From positions 1-64,000 of the forward strand of contig CAMFGZ010000002.1 of the NCBI GenBank assembly GCA_945952105.1: 64,000 bases of DNA. Direction: 5' to 3'. This document shows positions 1 to 9,020 of the stretch, in pieces. The position numbers and the translations under genes were made by a program. Position 1 is the first letter of the stretch, and every line of letters begins with the position of its first letter. This DNA is from an uncultured Rhodospirillaceae bacterium. Lineage in GTDB: Bacteria > Pseudomonadota > Alphaproteobacteria > Reyranellales > Reyranellaceae. A model generated the notes under the pieces. The model made no database searches, was not told the DNA's origin, and saw nothing but the letters and a program-made list of their open reading frames with translations.

Positions 1-102
1 TGCGCTGCACCTTGCACAGCGTTCCGTTCTTTGCCAAGCCGGTTTTTCGCCGCGCAGGACATGGCGATTTAACTGCAGTGAAACGCGCGTCATACTTGGG
101 CC

Positions 103-1113
103 ATGCCCGCCTCCGCACGCCCCGCCCTCCTCACCGGTTTCCACTTCACCAAACCCACCCTGGCCGCCTTCTCCGAGCGCGGCGACATCGTGGGCCACAT
201 GGACAGTCCCACGCCGACCGTGGCCGACATCCCGCCCGGCACCGCTGACCGAGTGCAGGCGATCGTCAGCACGGGCAGTGTCGGCCTCTCCGACGCAATG
301 ATGGCCGCCCTGCCGCGGCTCTCGCTGTTCTGCTGCTATGGCACGGGCTACGAGAGGGTCGATCTCGAGGCCGCCCGCCGGCGCGGCATCATGGTAACGC
401 ACGGTGCCGACGCCAACGCGCCCGACGTGGCCGAGCTGGCTGTCGGAATCCTGCTCGCCTCGACCCGCCGCCTGGTGCGCGCCGACAAGATGATCAGGCG
501 CGGCGAGTGGAAACAGCGCATCCCCAACCGCTTCGGCGCCATCGCCGGCCTGACCGGCGGCAAGGTCGGCATCCTGGGCCTCGGCGCGATCGGCCTGGAG
601 TTCGCCAAGCGCATCAAGGGCTTCGGTGTCGAGATCGGCTACTGCAACCGCAACAGGCGCGGCGACGTCGGCTTCAAGTATTTCCCGGACGTGATGCAGC
701 TCGCGACCTGGTGCGACTACCTGATCGTCTGCCTGCGCTCGGACGCTTCCAACAGGCACATCATCAATGCCGACGTGCTGAAGGCGCTGGGTCCGCGCGG
801 GCACGTGGTCAACATCTCTCGCGGCTGGGCGGTCGACGAGAAGGCCGTGGCCGATGCGTTGCGCAACGACATCATCGAGGGTGCGGCACTCGACGTGTTC
901 GACGAGGAACCCTACACCGGCACCGAACTGCTCGAACTCGACAAGCTGGTGATGACGCCGCATTTCGGCGGAGGTACGGAGCACGCCCAGCGCCGCATGA
1001 CCGAACTGGTCTGCCGTAACCTCGACAGCCATTTCGCCGGCAGGCCGGTGGTCTCGCCGGTACCCGAGCTGCGCGACTGGGCCAATTCGCCCGATGCACC
1101 TCGCCCACGTTGA
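103..1113 (+). CDS. D-isomer-specific 2-hydroxyacid dehydrogenase
   Basis: Cytoplasmic NAD(P)-dependent reductase of 2-oxo acids or oxidase of D-2-hydroxy acids, in the glyoxylate/hydroxypyruvate reductase-like part of the family; the exact substrate cannot be read from sequence. The 336-residue product has a Rossmann motif ILGLGAIG at about residues 157-164. The catalytic trio is visible: Arg240 (in NISRGWAVD), Glu268/269 (in DVFDEEP) and His287 (in MTPHFGG). Length is normal for the family. The ATG start precedes a well-conserved N-terminal lobe. The stop overlaps the start of the following membrane-protein gene by one base, so the two are probably co-translated, although no functional link is obvious. 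Confidence 0.92.
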   Translation: MPASARPALLTGFHFTKPTLAAFSERGDIVGHMDSPTPTVADIPPGTADRVQAIVSTGSVGLSDAMMAALPRLSLFCCYGTGYERVDLEAARRRGIMVTHGADANAPDVAELAVGILLASTRRLVRADKMIRRGEWKQRIPNRFGAIAGLTGGKVGILGLGAIGLEFAKRIKGFGVEIGYCNRNRRGDVGFKYFPDVMQLATWCDYLIVCLRSDASNRHIINADVLKALGPRGHVVNISRGWAVDEKAVADALRNDIIEGAALDVFDEEPYTGTELLELDKLVMTPHFGGGTEHAQRRMTELVCRNLDSHFAGRPVVSPVPELRDWANSPDAPRPR

Positions 1114-2243
1114 TGCTTGGCGGGCAGACCGGGCGCAACGCCGACGGCAGGGAACTGGCCGCCAATGCCGGCCTGGCCATCGCGCTGCTCCTCGCGTTCC
1201 ATACGGGCTTCGGCATACCGATCCTGTGGGCAATAAACTACTATATCCCGAGCGCGTTCGACGGCTTTGGCCGGCGCAGCCTGATCGGGACGGCGCTCTA
1301 TCCGTTCGGCTCTCTCCGCTTCGAGTATCTTTTCGTGGCGGCGCTCCAGATGGCGGTACGCTACGCCTTTGTCGTCATACTCTTTTGGCGGGCATTGCAT
1401 TCGCCCCTGCCGGTGAAGCTCGTCGTGATCGCCTTCCTGATCGCACCGACCGGCGGTTATCTCTTCCACACCGTCGGCTATCCTGAGGACATCCTCTATC
1501 TCGCCCTGCTTGCGGCGATCAACGTGCCGGCCTTGCCTGCGCTCGCGATCATGGGCGCCACACTCTTCGTCCAGGAAATGGCCGCATTCACCGTCATACC
1601 GCTCTACATCGCCAGCCTCGTCCTGCGGAAGGAGCTGAGAACGACGTTCGTCCATGGCGCCGTGTTGCTTGCCGTCTTCGCGACGATCTATCTTTTTCTC
1701 CAGACCGTGTCGCCGGAGGCGATCGAGGCGCTTCTGGCGCGCATTCGAGCCGTTGCACGCTATCCCATCGATGAAAGCTACTACACGGTCTTCCGCAACG
1801 ATTTCGTCGGCGAGCGCATGCGCAACTACTATTCCCCGCCGGCGCGCTACCTGACGCGGGCGATCATGGTGGCAGCATCCGTGTCGGCGGTCGTTGCCGC
1901 GGGCATGTTCCGGCGCTCCGAAGGCCCCTTCAATCTCCTGAACGTCTGTTGTGTGTTTGGAGCGTGCCTTGCGCCCCTGCTGCTGGGATTCTTCGGATGG
2001 GACGTCTTTCGCTGGGTGTTTCTCTCCCTGCTCTCGAGCCTGCTCGTTCTGCTGTTCCTCGGAAGGCCCCCACCGACGCCAGCCATGGTGACGGTCGCGT
2101 GCCTGTTGACGGTCTTCGCGCTGGCCGGGCACCTCGAATACTTCGACGGTGCACGGCCGAGGCCAATCCTGCCCTACCCCCACCTCATCGACTTCTGGGG
2201 AACGGAGCTGCCGCAGATCATCCGCACGGCACTCTCACGATGA
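1113..2243 (+). CDS. polytopic membrane protein of unknown function
   Basis: I do not recognise this 376-residue protein. It has about eight to ten hydrophobic segments and a conserved-looking FDGFGRRSLIGT stretch after the first segment, a pattern I associate with uncharacterised integral membrane proteins of surface-polysaccharide type. The C-terminus is short and basic. The ATG overlaps the previous stop (TGATG); an in-frame TTG one codon upstream is possible. It is convergent with the SanA-like gene downstream. It could be a polymerase- or acyltransferase-like membrane enzyme, but no catalytic motif is visible. Confidence 0.75.
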   Translation: MLGGQTGRNADGRELAANAGLAIALLLAFHTGFGIPILWAINYYIPSAFDGFGRRSLIGTALYPFGSLRFEYLFVAALQMAVRYAFVVILFWRALHSPLPVKLVVIAFLIAPTGGYLFHTVGYPEDILYLALLAAINVPALPALAIMGATLFVQEMAAFTVIPLYIASLVLRKELRTTFVHGAVLLAVFATIYLFLQTVSPEAIEALLARIRAVARYPIDESYYTVFRNDFVGERMRNYYSPPARYLTRAIMVAASVSAVVAAGMFRRSEGPFNLLNVCCVFGACLAPLLLGFFGWDVFRWVFLSLLSSLLVLLFLGRPPPTPAMVTVACLLTVFALAGHLEYFDGARPRPILPYPHLIDFWGTELPQIIRTALSR

Positions 2244-2285
2244 GAACGCCAACGCCCGCTCCCGGGCACCTGTCGGAACCTGCCG

Positions 2286-2942
2286 CTAGTTTGGCGGATC
2301 CTTGCCGATGACGATCCGCGGGCCGGTGTATTTCGGCGGTGTGTCGAACCATACATCGAGATAGGCGCGCAAGGCCGAGGGGTAGCGCCGCAGTTCGGTG
2401 ATGATGCTGTAGGCGCGGGCCACATCCTGCGCCTCGAAGCCCCAGGCTTCGATCCCCTGTTCCCGGGCGAGGAAGATGGCACGTGAAAGATGGAACCGCT
2501 GGGACACGACGATCACGCGCGCCTGACCGAACACCTGCTCGATCCGCACCATAGAATCCCAGGTCCTGAAGCCCGCGAAATCACGGTAGATCGCCTCTGC
2601 CGGCACCCCACGCTCGATCAGGCCTGCACGCATTGCCGTCGGCTCGTCATAATCTGGGCGGCTGTTGTCGCCGCTTACCAGCAGGTACTTCACCTTTCCG
2701 GTCTTGAATAGCGCGGCGGCGGCGTCGAGTCGGTGAACAAAATAACGGTTCGGACCGCCCTCGGGGCCGATCGGCGCCGCGCCGAGCACCAACGCCACCG
2801 GCACGTCGGGCAGATTTGCCGGATCCGTCATGATGTAGCGAGTAGCCAGAGCCTCGAGACGGCGCTCAGCGGCCCATGACAAAAGCGATAGGGCAAGCGC
2901 CACCGCGCCGAGCGCCAGCACTCCATAGACCATTACTCGCAT
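2286..2942 (-). CDS. SanA/YdcF-like DUF218 protein
   Basis: Single-pass inner-membrane protein with a DUF218 domain facing the periplasm. Members such as E. coli SanA affect envelope integrity and vancomycin exclusion, but the biochemical activity is unknown. The 218-residue product has one N-terminal membrane helix (about residues 5-25), then the family core VALVLGAAP, a KYLLVSGDN strand, a D-E-P-T-A-M segment and VIVVSQRFHLSRA. Length fits the short SanA subgroup. Start chosen at the first ATG; a second ATG three codons in would also keep the helix. Confidence 0.85.
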   Translation of the reverse strand: MRVMVYGVLALGAVALALSLLSWAAERRLEALATRYIMTDPANLPDVPVALVLGAAPIGPEGGPNRYFVHRLDAAAALFKTGKVKYLLVSGDNSRPDYDEPTAMRAGLIERGVPAEAIYRDFAGFRTWDSMVRIEQVFGQARVIVVSQRFHLSRAIFLAREQGIEAWGFEAQDVARAYSIITELRRYPSALRAYLDVWFDTPPKYTGPRIVIGKDPPN

Positions 2943-3033
2943 GCCATCGCCCTAAACGCCCCCGCTTCGTAAGTAGGAGATGCCCGAGATTTGCTTCTAT
3001 CATGCTCAGGCAGACGGTGGCGCCGCCGATCAG

Positions 3034-3225
3034 CTAGTCGATCGCATCCGCAGTCTTGTCGAGCGGATAGGCAACGACATCACCCGCCACCGGGACGATC
3101 TTCGCCGTCGCGCTCGTCACGCGAACGGGGAATGCCGCCACACCGCAACCTGAAAGCGCCATTGCGACGCCCAACAGCAGCATAGCGCCTACAAGACGCC
3201 GGGGAGAGGCAAAGCGGGTCATCAT
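3034..3225 (-). CDS. small lipoprotein (DUF6726-like)
   Basis: A 63-residue product with a type II signal peptide: two initial Met codons, a basic FASPRR stretch, a hydrophobic core and the lipobox ALSGC at about residue 23-27. The mature part, GVAAFPVRVTSATAKIVPV then VVAYPLDKTADAID, resembles a family of tiny alphaproteobacterial lipoproteins (I believe DUF6726) with no known function. The open frame extends 26 codons further upstream without homology, so the start is placed at the ATG before the signal peptide. It lies just downstream of the epimerase gene on the same strand. Confidence 0.7.
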   Translation of the reverse strand: MMTRFASPRRLVGAMLLLGVAMALSGCGVAAFPVRVTSATAKIVPVAGDVVAYPLDKTADAID

Positions 3226-3260
3226 GAGGGAAAAACGCCAGCAAGCCCGAATAGTTGCTC

Positions 3261-4175
3261 CTATCGGAGCGCGTCCAGCACCTCGCGGAAACCCGTTCGG
3301 CACGTGAAGCCGAGCACCCTCGCGGCCTTGCCGGCGTCATAAACGCGGTCGACCGTGTCGAACATCGTCCAGCCGTGCTTTTCATAGAGCGCCGGATAGT
3401 CCGGAAAGAGCCTGCTGACGACCGACGGCGCATCGGCGATCAGCTCACGACAATCCTCGCGGCGGAAGGGCGTCATCGCCGATACGATGAAGGTGTCGAA
3501 GCCGATCTCCTTCGCCCTGGCCAGCGCCACGACATGCGCCTCGCCGGCATCCTCGACACTGAGGCGGCGGAACAGGAATTCGTTGGCCTTGGTGTTCTCG
3601 CCCGACTGGACGATGGCATGGGCCATGTCGTCCTCCTCGGGAAAGAAGCGCGAGGTGCGCAGCACGAGGACCGGCAGCCCGTGCAGGTGATTGAACAGGC
3701 GACACAGCTCCTCCGCCGCGAGCTTGGTGACGCCGTAGATGTTGCGCGGCCTGAGCGGCGCCATGGTCTCGTCGATCCACACCGCCTGCTTCGCTCCGCC
3801 CGCCTTCCCGTCACGGATTTCCTGCGAGATCATGAGCGAGGTCGTCGAGGTGAAGACGAAGCGGTCGACCGTCGAGCCCGTCGCCACCGCCTCTTCCAGC
3901 AGGTTCAGCGTGCCCTGCACGTTGACGGCGACGAATTCCGAATTGTCGTGAGTCTCGATATGCGGCTTGTGACGTGCCGCGGCATGAACGATTGCGGTAA
4001 TACCCTCGTCGCGGATCACCCGATGGATCAGCGCGCGATCGACGACGGAGCCCACGACGCTCGTCGTCGCGCCGGCCTCGGGATCGAGGCCCACGACCTT
4101 ATGCCCGTCGCGCACAAGCCTGGGCACCAGGGTCCGGCCGAGCCAGCCCGACGACCCGGTGACGAGGACGTTCAC
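3261..4175 (-). CDS. NAD-dependent epimerase/dehydratase
   Basis: Extended short-chain dehydrogenase, probably acting on a nucleotide sugar or related ketone. The 304-residue product begins VNVLVTGSSGWLG (dinucleotide motif GxxGxxG) and carries an active-site YGVTK (Tyr-x3-Lys). The GTG start overlaps the TGA of the upstream ABC1-kinase gene as GTGA, which indicates translational coupling. Over 100 codons of open frame upstream of this GTG are Arg/Pro-rich out-of-frame sequence inside the kinase gene and were excluded. Substrate not identifiable; not obviously GalE or RmlB. Confidence 0.88.
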   Translation of the reverse strand: MNVLVTGSSGWLGRTLVPRLVRDGHKVVGLDPEAGATTSVVGSVVDRALIHRVIRDEGITAIVHAAARHKPHIETHDNSEFVAVNVQGTLNLLEEAVATGSTVDRFVFTSTTSLMISQEIRDGKAGGAKQAVWIDETMAPLRPRNIYGVTKLAAEELCRLFNHLHGLPVLVLRTSRFFPEEDDMAHAIVQSGENTKANEFLFRRLSVEDAGEAHVVALARAKEIGFDTFIVSAMTPFRREDCRELIADAPSVVSRLFPDYPALYEKHGWTMFDTVDRVYDAGKAARVLGFTCRTGFREVLDALR

Positions 4176-5503
4176 GCGAGTCCGGCTTCTTTCAGCGCCA
4201 GCTCCTGCCGCTGCGTCAGCGCCTCGACATCGAAGCCATCGATCAAACCCTCGAAGAGCTGGTGCCAGTTGATGGAGGCACGGAGGTGGATGAATACCGA
4301 GCCTAGGCCGATCGCGGCGCGGTCCATGAACACGAACTCCCGCGGCGGCCGCACGCCGCCCATCTTGCGCAGCTCGCCGAAGACGTTCTGCGCCATCTCG
4401 CGGCCGTACCCTTCGGCCATGCCTTCCGTCAGGCGGCGCGGCCGGTCGTCCATCAGCGGGCCGTAGAGAAAGGCGGCCCAGCGGTTGAGGATGGCGACCA
4501 TTTCCTTGCTGAGGCCGCTGAACCCCCAATCCTCGTAGGCGGCGACGGCGCGTGCCTCGTCGTCGGTCATCAGCGCGCGGTAAAGTTCGATGGAGCCGCG
4601 CACGAAGCGCGGCGGAAAGATGCGAATGCAGCCGAAGTCCATCAGGTTGACCGAACCGTCGGGTCGCACCGAATAGTTGCCGAGATGCGGATCGCCGTGG
4701 ATGGCGCCGTAGAAATAGAACGGCACGTACCAGGCGCGAAACATCGCGATGGCCAGCGCATCGCGCTCCTCCTGCGGACGTGTCTTCCAGTTGAGCAGCG
4801 GCTCGCCGCTCAGCCAGTCCATGGTCAGCAGGCGTTCCGTCGAATGGGAGGCCACGACGCCGGGTACGTGCACCTGGGCTTCGTCCCGCAACATGTGACG
4901 GTAAAGGGCCGCATGCTTCGCCTCGCGGCGATAGTCGAGCTCCTCACGCAGCCGATTGGTGATCTCGGCATGGATCTCGTCGGTACGGATCGCCGGATCG
5001 AAGCGTTGACCGATGGCGAACACGACCTTGAGCTGGTTGAGGTCGGCTTCCAGCGCCGAGGACATGTCGGGATATTGCAGCTTCGCCGCCACTTCGCGCC
5101 CATCCAACAGCGACGCGCGGTGAACCTGCCCGAGCGACGCGGCAAACGATGCCTCCTTGTCGAAGCGTGCGAACCTGGCCTGCCAGTCGGGGCCGAGTTC
5201 CGAGGCCATGCGGCGGCGCACGAAGGCCCACCCCATGGCCGGCGCATTGGCCTGAAGTTGCGCCAGCTCGCGGGCATATTCAGGCGGCAGTGCATCGGGG
5301 ATGGTGGCGAGCAACTGCGCCGCCTTCATCAACGGGCCTTTCAACCCGCCCAGCGCCGCCTTCAGCTCGCCGGCATGCTTGTCGCGGTCGAGGCCGAATC
5401 CGAGATAGCGCTGCCCGGCCAGCTTGACGGCCAAACCGCCGACCGACGTGCCGACCCGCGCGTAGCGGCCGAGCCGCCCGCCGAAGGAATCGCCTTCGCT
5501 CAT
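4172..5503 (-). CDS. ABC1/AarF-family atypical kinase
   Basis: UbiB/ADCK-type protein-kinase-like ATPase, a family linked to ubiquinone biosynthesis and lipid handling at the inner membrane. The 443-residue product has the family KxGQ-like motif as KAAQLLATIPDALP (about residues 58-72), a QVHRASLLDGREVAAKLQYP nucleotide-binding region, and a catalytic loop IHGDPHLGNYSV followed by LMDFGCIR. The replacement of KxGQ by KAAQ is noteworthy. It has no C-terminal transmembrane pair, so it is closer to the soluble AarF-like members than to UbiB. Coupled by a 4-bp overlap to the epimerase. Confidence 0.9.
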   Translation of the reverse strand: MSEGDSFGGRLGRYARVGTSVGGLAVKLAGQRYLGFGLDRDKHAGELKAALGGLKGPLMKAAQLLATIPDALPPEYARELAQLQANAPAMGWAFVRRRMASELGPDWQARFARFDKEASFAASLGQVHRASLLDGREVAAKLQYPDMSSALEADLNQLKVVFAIGQRFDPAIRTDEIHAEITNRLREELDYRREAKHAALYRHMLRDEAQVHVPGVVASHSTERLLTMDWLSGEPLLNWKTRPQEERDALAIAMFRAWYVPFYFYGAIHGDPHLGNYSVRPDGSVNLMDFGCIRIFPPRFVRGSIELYRALMTDDEARAVAAYEDWGFSGLSKEMVAILNRWAAFLYGPLMDDRPRRLTEGMAEGYGREMAQNVFGELRKMGGVRPPREFVFMDRAAIGLGSVFIHLRASINWHQLFEGLIDGFDVEALTQRQELALKEAGLA

Positions 5504-5512
5504 GGGCTGCCG

Positions 5513-7282
5513 CTAAAGCTTCTCGAGTTCATCGATGAAGCCCGAGATCACGTCGAGGCCCTTGTCCCAGAAGGCCGGATCCGAGGCGTCGAGGCCGAAC
5601 GGCGCCAAAAGCTCCTTGTGCCGCTTCACGCCGCCCGAGCGCAGCATGTCGAGATACTTCTCCTGGAAGCCTTCGGGCTTCGCCTGATAGGCGGCGTACA
5701 GCGAGTTCACCAGGCAGTCGCCGAACGCATAGGCGTAGACGTAGAACGGCGAGTGGATGAAGTGGCCGATATACGACCAGTAATACTTGTACTCGTCGTC
5801 GAAGGTGAAGGCCGGGCCGAGGCTCTCCTTCTGCACCGCCATCCAGATCTCGCCGATCGCATCGGGGGTCAACTCGCCGTCGCGGCGTGCCATGTGGATG
5901 CGAGACTCGAAATCGTAGAACGCGATCTGGCGCACCACGGTGTTCAGCATGTCCTCGACCTTGCCGGCCAGCATCGCCTTGCGCGTGGCCTTGTCAGGCG
6001 CGGTCCTGAGCAGCGACTGGAAGGTCAGCATCTCGCCGAACACGGACGCGGTCTCCGCGAGGGTCAGCGGCGTGTCGGCCATCAATGGGCCCTGCTTGGC
6101 CGCCAGCACCTGATGCACGCCATGGCCCAGCTCGTGGGCCAGCGTCATCACGTCCCGCACCTTCCCCTGGTAGTTGAGCAGCAGATAAGGATGGGCCGAG
6201 GGCACGGTCGGATGCGCGAAGGCGCCCGGCGACTTGCCCGGCCTCGCCGGTGCGTCGATCCAGCCGGTGCCGAAGAATTTGCGGCCGACGTCGGCCAGTT
6301 CGGGCGAAAAGGCATGATAGGCGTCGAGCACGATCTTCTCGGCTTCGGGCCAGGGGATCGTGCGGTCGTCATGCTCGGGCAACGGCGCATTGCGATCCCA
6401 GTAGGGCATCGTCTCGACGCCGAACCACTTGGCCTTCAGCTTGTAGTAGCGGTGCGCGAGCTTCGGATAGGCTTTCTTGACCGATGCCGCGAGCGCATCG
6501 ACGACCTCGTCCTCGACCACGTTGGCGAGGTTACGGAACGATTGCGGACGTGCATATTTGCGCCACCGATCGTCGATCTCCTTGTCCTTGATCAGCGTGT
6601 TGGTGACGAGCGAGAAGACCGCGATATTGTCGCCCTGCACCTTGCCGAACGACTTGGCGGCTTCCTTGCGCACCGCAGCGTCCTTGTTCGACAGCTTGTC
6701 GAGGATCTGCGGCTCGCTCAGCATTTCGTTGCCGAACGGATAACGCAGGCGCGCGATCGTCTCATCGAACAGGCGTGACCAGGCGCTGCTGCCGACCACC
6801 GACTGGTCATGCTGGTACTTCTCCAGCTCGTCGGAGAGCTGGTGCGGCCGGAACAGGCGGGCGTCGCGCAGCCACGGCGCATACTTTGCGAGCTCCGGCG
6901 CCTCCAGCTTGCCGGCCAGATCGGCGTCCTCGATCTTGTTGACCTCGAGCCGGAAGAACAGGAGCTTCGAGCCGATGTCGTTCAGCTTCTCCGAGATGTC
7001 CTGCGCGAAGCGATTGCGCTCCGGATCCGACTGATCCTGCGCCGAATAGAGTTGGGCATAGGAGCCGATGCGCCCCAGCAGGTCGCTCATCGTCTCGAGG
7101 CGGGCGATCGCGCCGCCCAGCGCCTTGCCGTCCAGTCCCCCGATCCTGCCCTCGTAGTCCTTCGCAAAGGCCTCCGCTTCGGCCGCGGCGCGCTTCAGGT
7201 CGGCGCCCAGGTCCGTCCCTGTCGGGCTGGAATAGAGATCGGCCAGGTTCCAGGTCGGCAGGTCGCCCAACACAACGTTCAT
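5513..7282 (-). CDS. pepF: M3-family oligoendopeptidase F
   Basis: Cytoplasmic zinc metallopeptidase that degrades oligopeptides. The 589-residue length and architecture match PepF of family M3B: a helical N-terminal domain, then the zinc site LAHELGHGVHQ (HExGH) near residue 380, with the downstream zinc-ligand Glu region TLAETASVFGE. The tail HSPFYVYAYAFGDCLVNSLY is typical of the family. The ABC1-kinase gene follows 9 bp downstream on the same strand, suggesting one transcript. Confidence 0.93.
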   Translation of the reverse strand: MNVVLGDLPTWNLADLYSSPTGTDLGADLKRAAAEAEAFAKDYEGRIGGLDGKALGGAIARLETMSDLLGRIGSYAQLYSAQDQSDPERNRFAQDISEKLNDIGSKLLFFRLEVNKIEDADLAGKLEAPELAKYAPWLRDARLFRPHQLSDELEKYQHDQSVVGSSAWSRLFDETIARLRYPFGNEMLSEPQILDKLSNKDAAVRKEAAKSFGKVQGDNIAVFSLVTNTLIKDKEIDDRWRKYARPQSFRNLANVVEDEVVDALAASVKKAYPKLAHRYYKLKAKWFGVETMPYWDRNAPLPEHDDRTIPWPEAEKIVLDAYHAFSPELADVGRKFFGTGWIDAPARPGKSPGAFAHPTVPSAHPYLLLNYQGKVRDVMTLAHELGHGVHQVLAAKQGPLMADTPLTLAETASVFGEMLTFQSLLRTAPDKATRKAMLAGKVEDMLNTVVRQIAFYDFESRIHMARRDGELTPDAIGEIWMAVQKESLGPAFTFDDEYKYYWSYIGHFIHSPFYVYAYAFGDCLVNSLYAAYQAKPEGFQEKYLDMLRSGGVKRHKELLAPFGLDASDPAFWDKGLDVISGFIDELEKL

Positions 7283-7347
7283 CGACTAACTCCTTGCGTC
7301 GCCTTCCGATATGGGGCGCGCCCCGCGATGTTCCTAGGGGGACCGGC

Positions 7348-7872
7348 CTAGAGGGAGCGCCTGACCCGGCCCGCCCGATCTACCACGCTTCCCGGCTCGA
7401 CGGGCACCAGCTCGAAACCGTGCGCCCGATAGATGCGCTCATGCACCGCCTCGAAGCGCAGGGCGTCCTCCAGCCCGATCCGCCGCGCCGCCGTCGGCTC
7501 GACAAAGCCCATGAGCCGCACGAAGAAGACCCGGCGCTGGTAGAAGCCCGTCTCCTTCAGCTCCCCGATCTCCTCTTGCAGCAGGGCCGACGAAGGATGG
7601 CCGAGGAAGGCCGCCAGCGCCTCGGTGCAAAAGGCGGACCGGTCGTGGAACTGGATTTCACCCGGCGCCGCGAGCCGTCTCTGCCGCTGTAGAGCCACGA
7701 CACGGTCGATGAAGCCGTGATCGATCCACGGCTCGGCGATGCCCCTGGCCTGTTCGAGGGCGATGACATCGGTCGCCGCCTCCTCGACCACGCCGAACCC
7801 GTCGACCTCGAGCTGCCGCAGGAGCACTGTCTTTCCTGCGCCCGGCGCGCCGGTCAGGATGAAGCGGCGCAT
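7348..7872 (-). CDS. small AAA-type P-loop ATPase
   Basis: A 174-residue P-loop protein starting MRRFILTGAPGAGKT (Walker A at residues 8-15), followed by VVEEAATDVI. It belongs to a family of predicted ATPase/kinase-like proteins of about 180 residues with no settled function. The ATG overlaps the stop of the upstream sugar-nucleotide epimerase (ATGA), implying translational coupling. A start nine codons upstream is possible but lies inside the epimerase and lacks family similarity. Confidence 0.8.
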   Translation of the reverse strand: MRRFILTGAPGAGKTVLLRQLEVDGFGVVEEAATDVIALEQARGIAEPWIDHGFIDRVVALQRQRRLAAPGEIQFHDRSAFCTEALAAFLGHPSSALLQEEIGELKETGFYQRRVFFVRLMGFVEPTAARRIGLEDALRFEAVHERIYRAHGFELVPVEPGSVVDRAGRVRRSL

Positions 7873-8846
7873 CAGAGCCGGTTGTAGGCCTTGAACCACT
7901 CGACGAAGAGCGGGATGCCCCGGTCGACGGTCACTTTGGGCGACCAGCCGAGATCGCGCACCGTGCTTTCGATGTCGGCCGCGGTCTCCTGCATGTCGCC
8001 CGGCTCGCCAGGCTTCAGCTCGATGACGGCCTTCCGGCCCAGAGCCTTCTCGAACAGCGCGATGACGTCGACGATCTCCTCGCAGCGCGCGGCGGCGAGA
8101 TTGTAGAGGCGGTGCCCGGCCGCCTCCGGAGGTTTGTCGAGGGCGGCAAGCGTGCCCGAGACGATGTCGTCGACGTAGCTGAAATCCCGCCTGACCTTGC
8201 CGTGGTGGTAGAGGTCGATCGTGCGGCCCTCGTGGATCGCCCGCGCGAAGATATACGGAGACATGTCCGGGCGGCCCCAGGGACCGTAGACCGTGAAGTA
8301 ACGCAGCCCGGTCGCCTTGAGCCCGTACTGGTGGACGTAGGTCTCGGTCATCAGCTCGTCCGCCCGCTTGGTCGCGGCATAGAGCGACACCGGATGGTCC
8401 ACGGGATCGTCCACGGCGAACGGGATCTTGCGGTTTCCGCCATAGACCGACGAGGACGAGGCATAGACAAGGTGCCTCAATCGAGAGCCCAGCCGGCGCG
8501 CCAGTTCGAGCAGGACGACCTGCCCCATCAGGTTGGTCTGGATGTAGATGTAGGGATCGACCTTGGAGTGGCGGACACCCGGCTGAGCGGCCAGGTGCAC
8601 GATCCGGTCGATGTCGCCATGGCGGTCGGACAGGTCCTGCATCGCCGCGCGGTCGGAGACGTCGGCCTCGAGGAAGGTGAAGCCCGGCGTCTCGCGCAGC
8701 GGCTTCAGCCGGGCGAATTTGAGGACCGGATCGTAATAGTCGCTGAAATTGTCGACGCCGATCACCGTCTCGCCCCGCGCGAGCAGGGCGCGGGCGACAT
8801 GGGAGCCGATGAAGCCGGCAACACCGGTGACGAGGACTGAAGTCAT
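7872..8846 (-). CDS. UDP-glucuronate 4-epimerase-like NAD-dependent epimerase
   Basis: SDR enzyme likely interconverting UDP-glucuronate and UDP-galacturonate, supplying surface polysaccharide. The 324-residue product has VTGVAGFIGSHVA (GxxGxxG), VDNFSDYYDP, the catalytic Ser triplet region YASSSSVYG and YAATK. The NFSDYYDP and FTVYGPWGRPDM motifs are those of LspL/GalE-like UDP-GlcA epimerases. The paired ATPase gene starts inside its stop codon. It is transcribed divergently from the ferredoxin oxidoreductase gene. Confidence 0.9.
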   Translation of the reverse strand: MTSVLVTGVAGFIGSHVARALLARGETVIGVDNFSDYYDPVLKFARLKPLRETPGFTFLEADVSDRAAMQDLSDRHGDIDRIVHLAAQPGVRHSKVDPYIYIQTNLMGQVVLLELARRLGSRLRHLVYASSSSVYGGNRKIPFAVDDPVDHPVSLYAATKRADELMTETYVHQYGLKATGLRYFTVYGPWGRPDMSPYIFARAIHEGRTIDLYHHGKVRRDFSYVDDIVSGTLAALDKPPEAAGHRLYNLAAARCEEIVDVIALFEKALGRKAVIELKPGEPGDMQETAADIESTVRDLGWSPKVTVDRGIPLFVEWFKAYNRL

Positions 8847-8866
8847 GCGGGCGGACGCTTACAACA

Positions 8867-8892
8867 TTTCACCCAAGGGAGACACCGTGAAA
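8867..8892. promoter_or_regulatory. inverted repeat TTTCAC-N14-GTGAAA in a divergent promoter region
   Basis: In the roughly 175-bp gap between the UDP-sugar epimerase and the indolepyruvate oxidoreductase, a perfect 6-bp inverted repeat frames 14 bases. It lies 21-46 bases upstream of the epimerase start. Symmetric sites like this bind dimeric regulators, but no matching family can be named and chance occurrence is possible. Confidence 0.25.
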
Positions 8893-9020
8893 CGGCGACG
8901 CCACTTTGGCGGGCAGGGGCGGACGTAAAACGTCGTTTTTCGGCCGTCGCCTCGTTCCGCATTGCCTGTAGCGTGCAAACGTCGCTACCGTCCCCATATT
9001 GAAATGTCAGGGAGGTTGCC

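Noticed and set aside
1..102. Possible start of a gene at the left edge
   Set aside because: The only open frame here is a shadow of the hydroxyacid dehydrogenase gene, with no family similarity.
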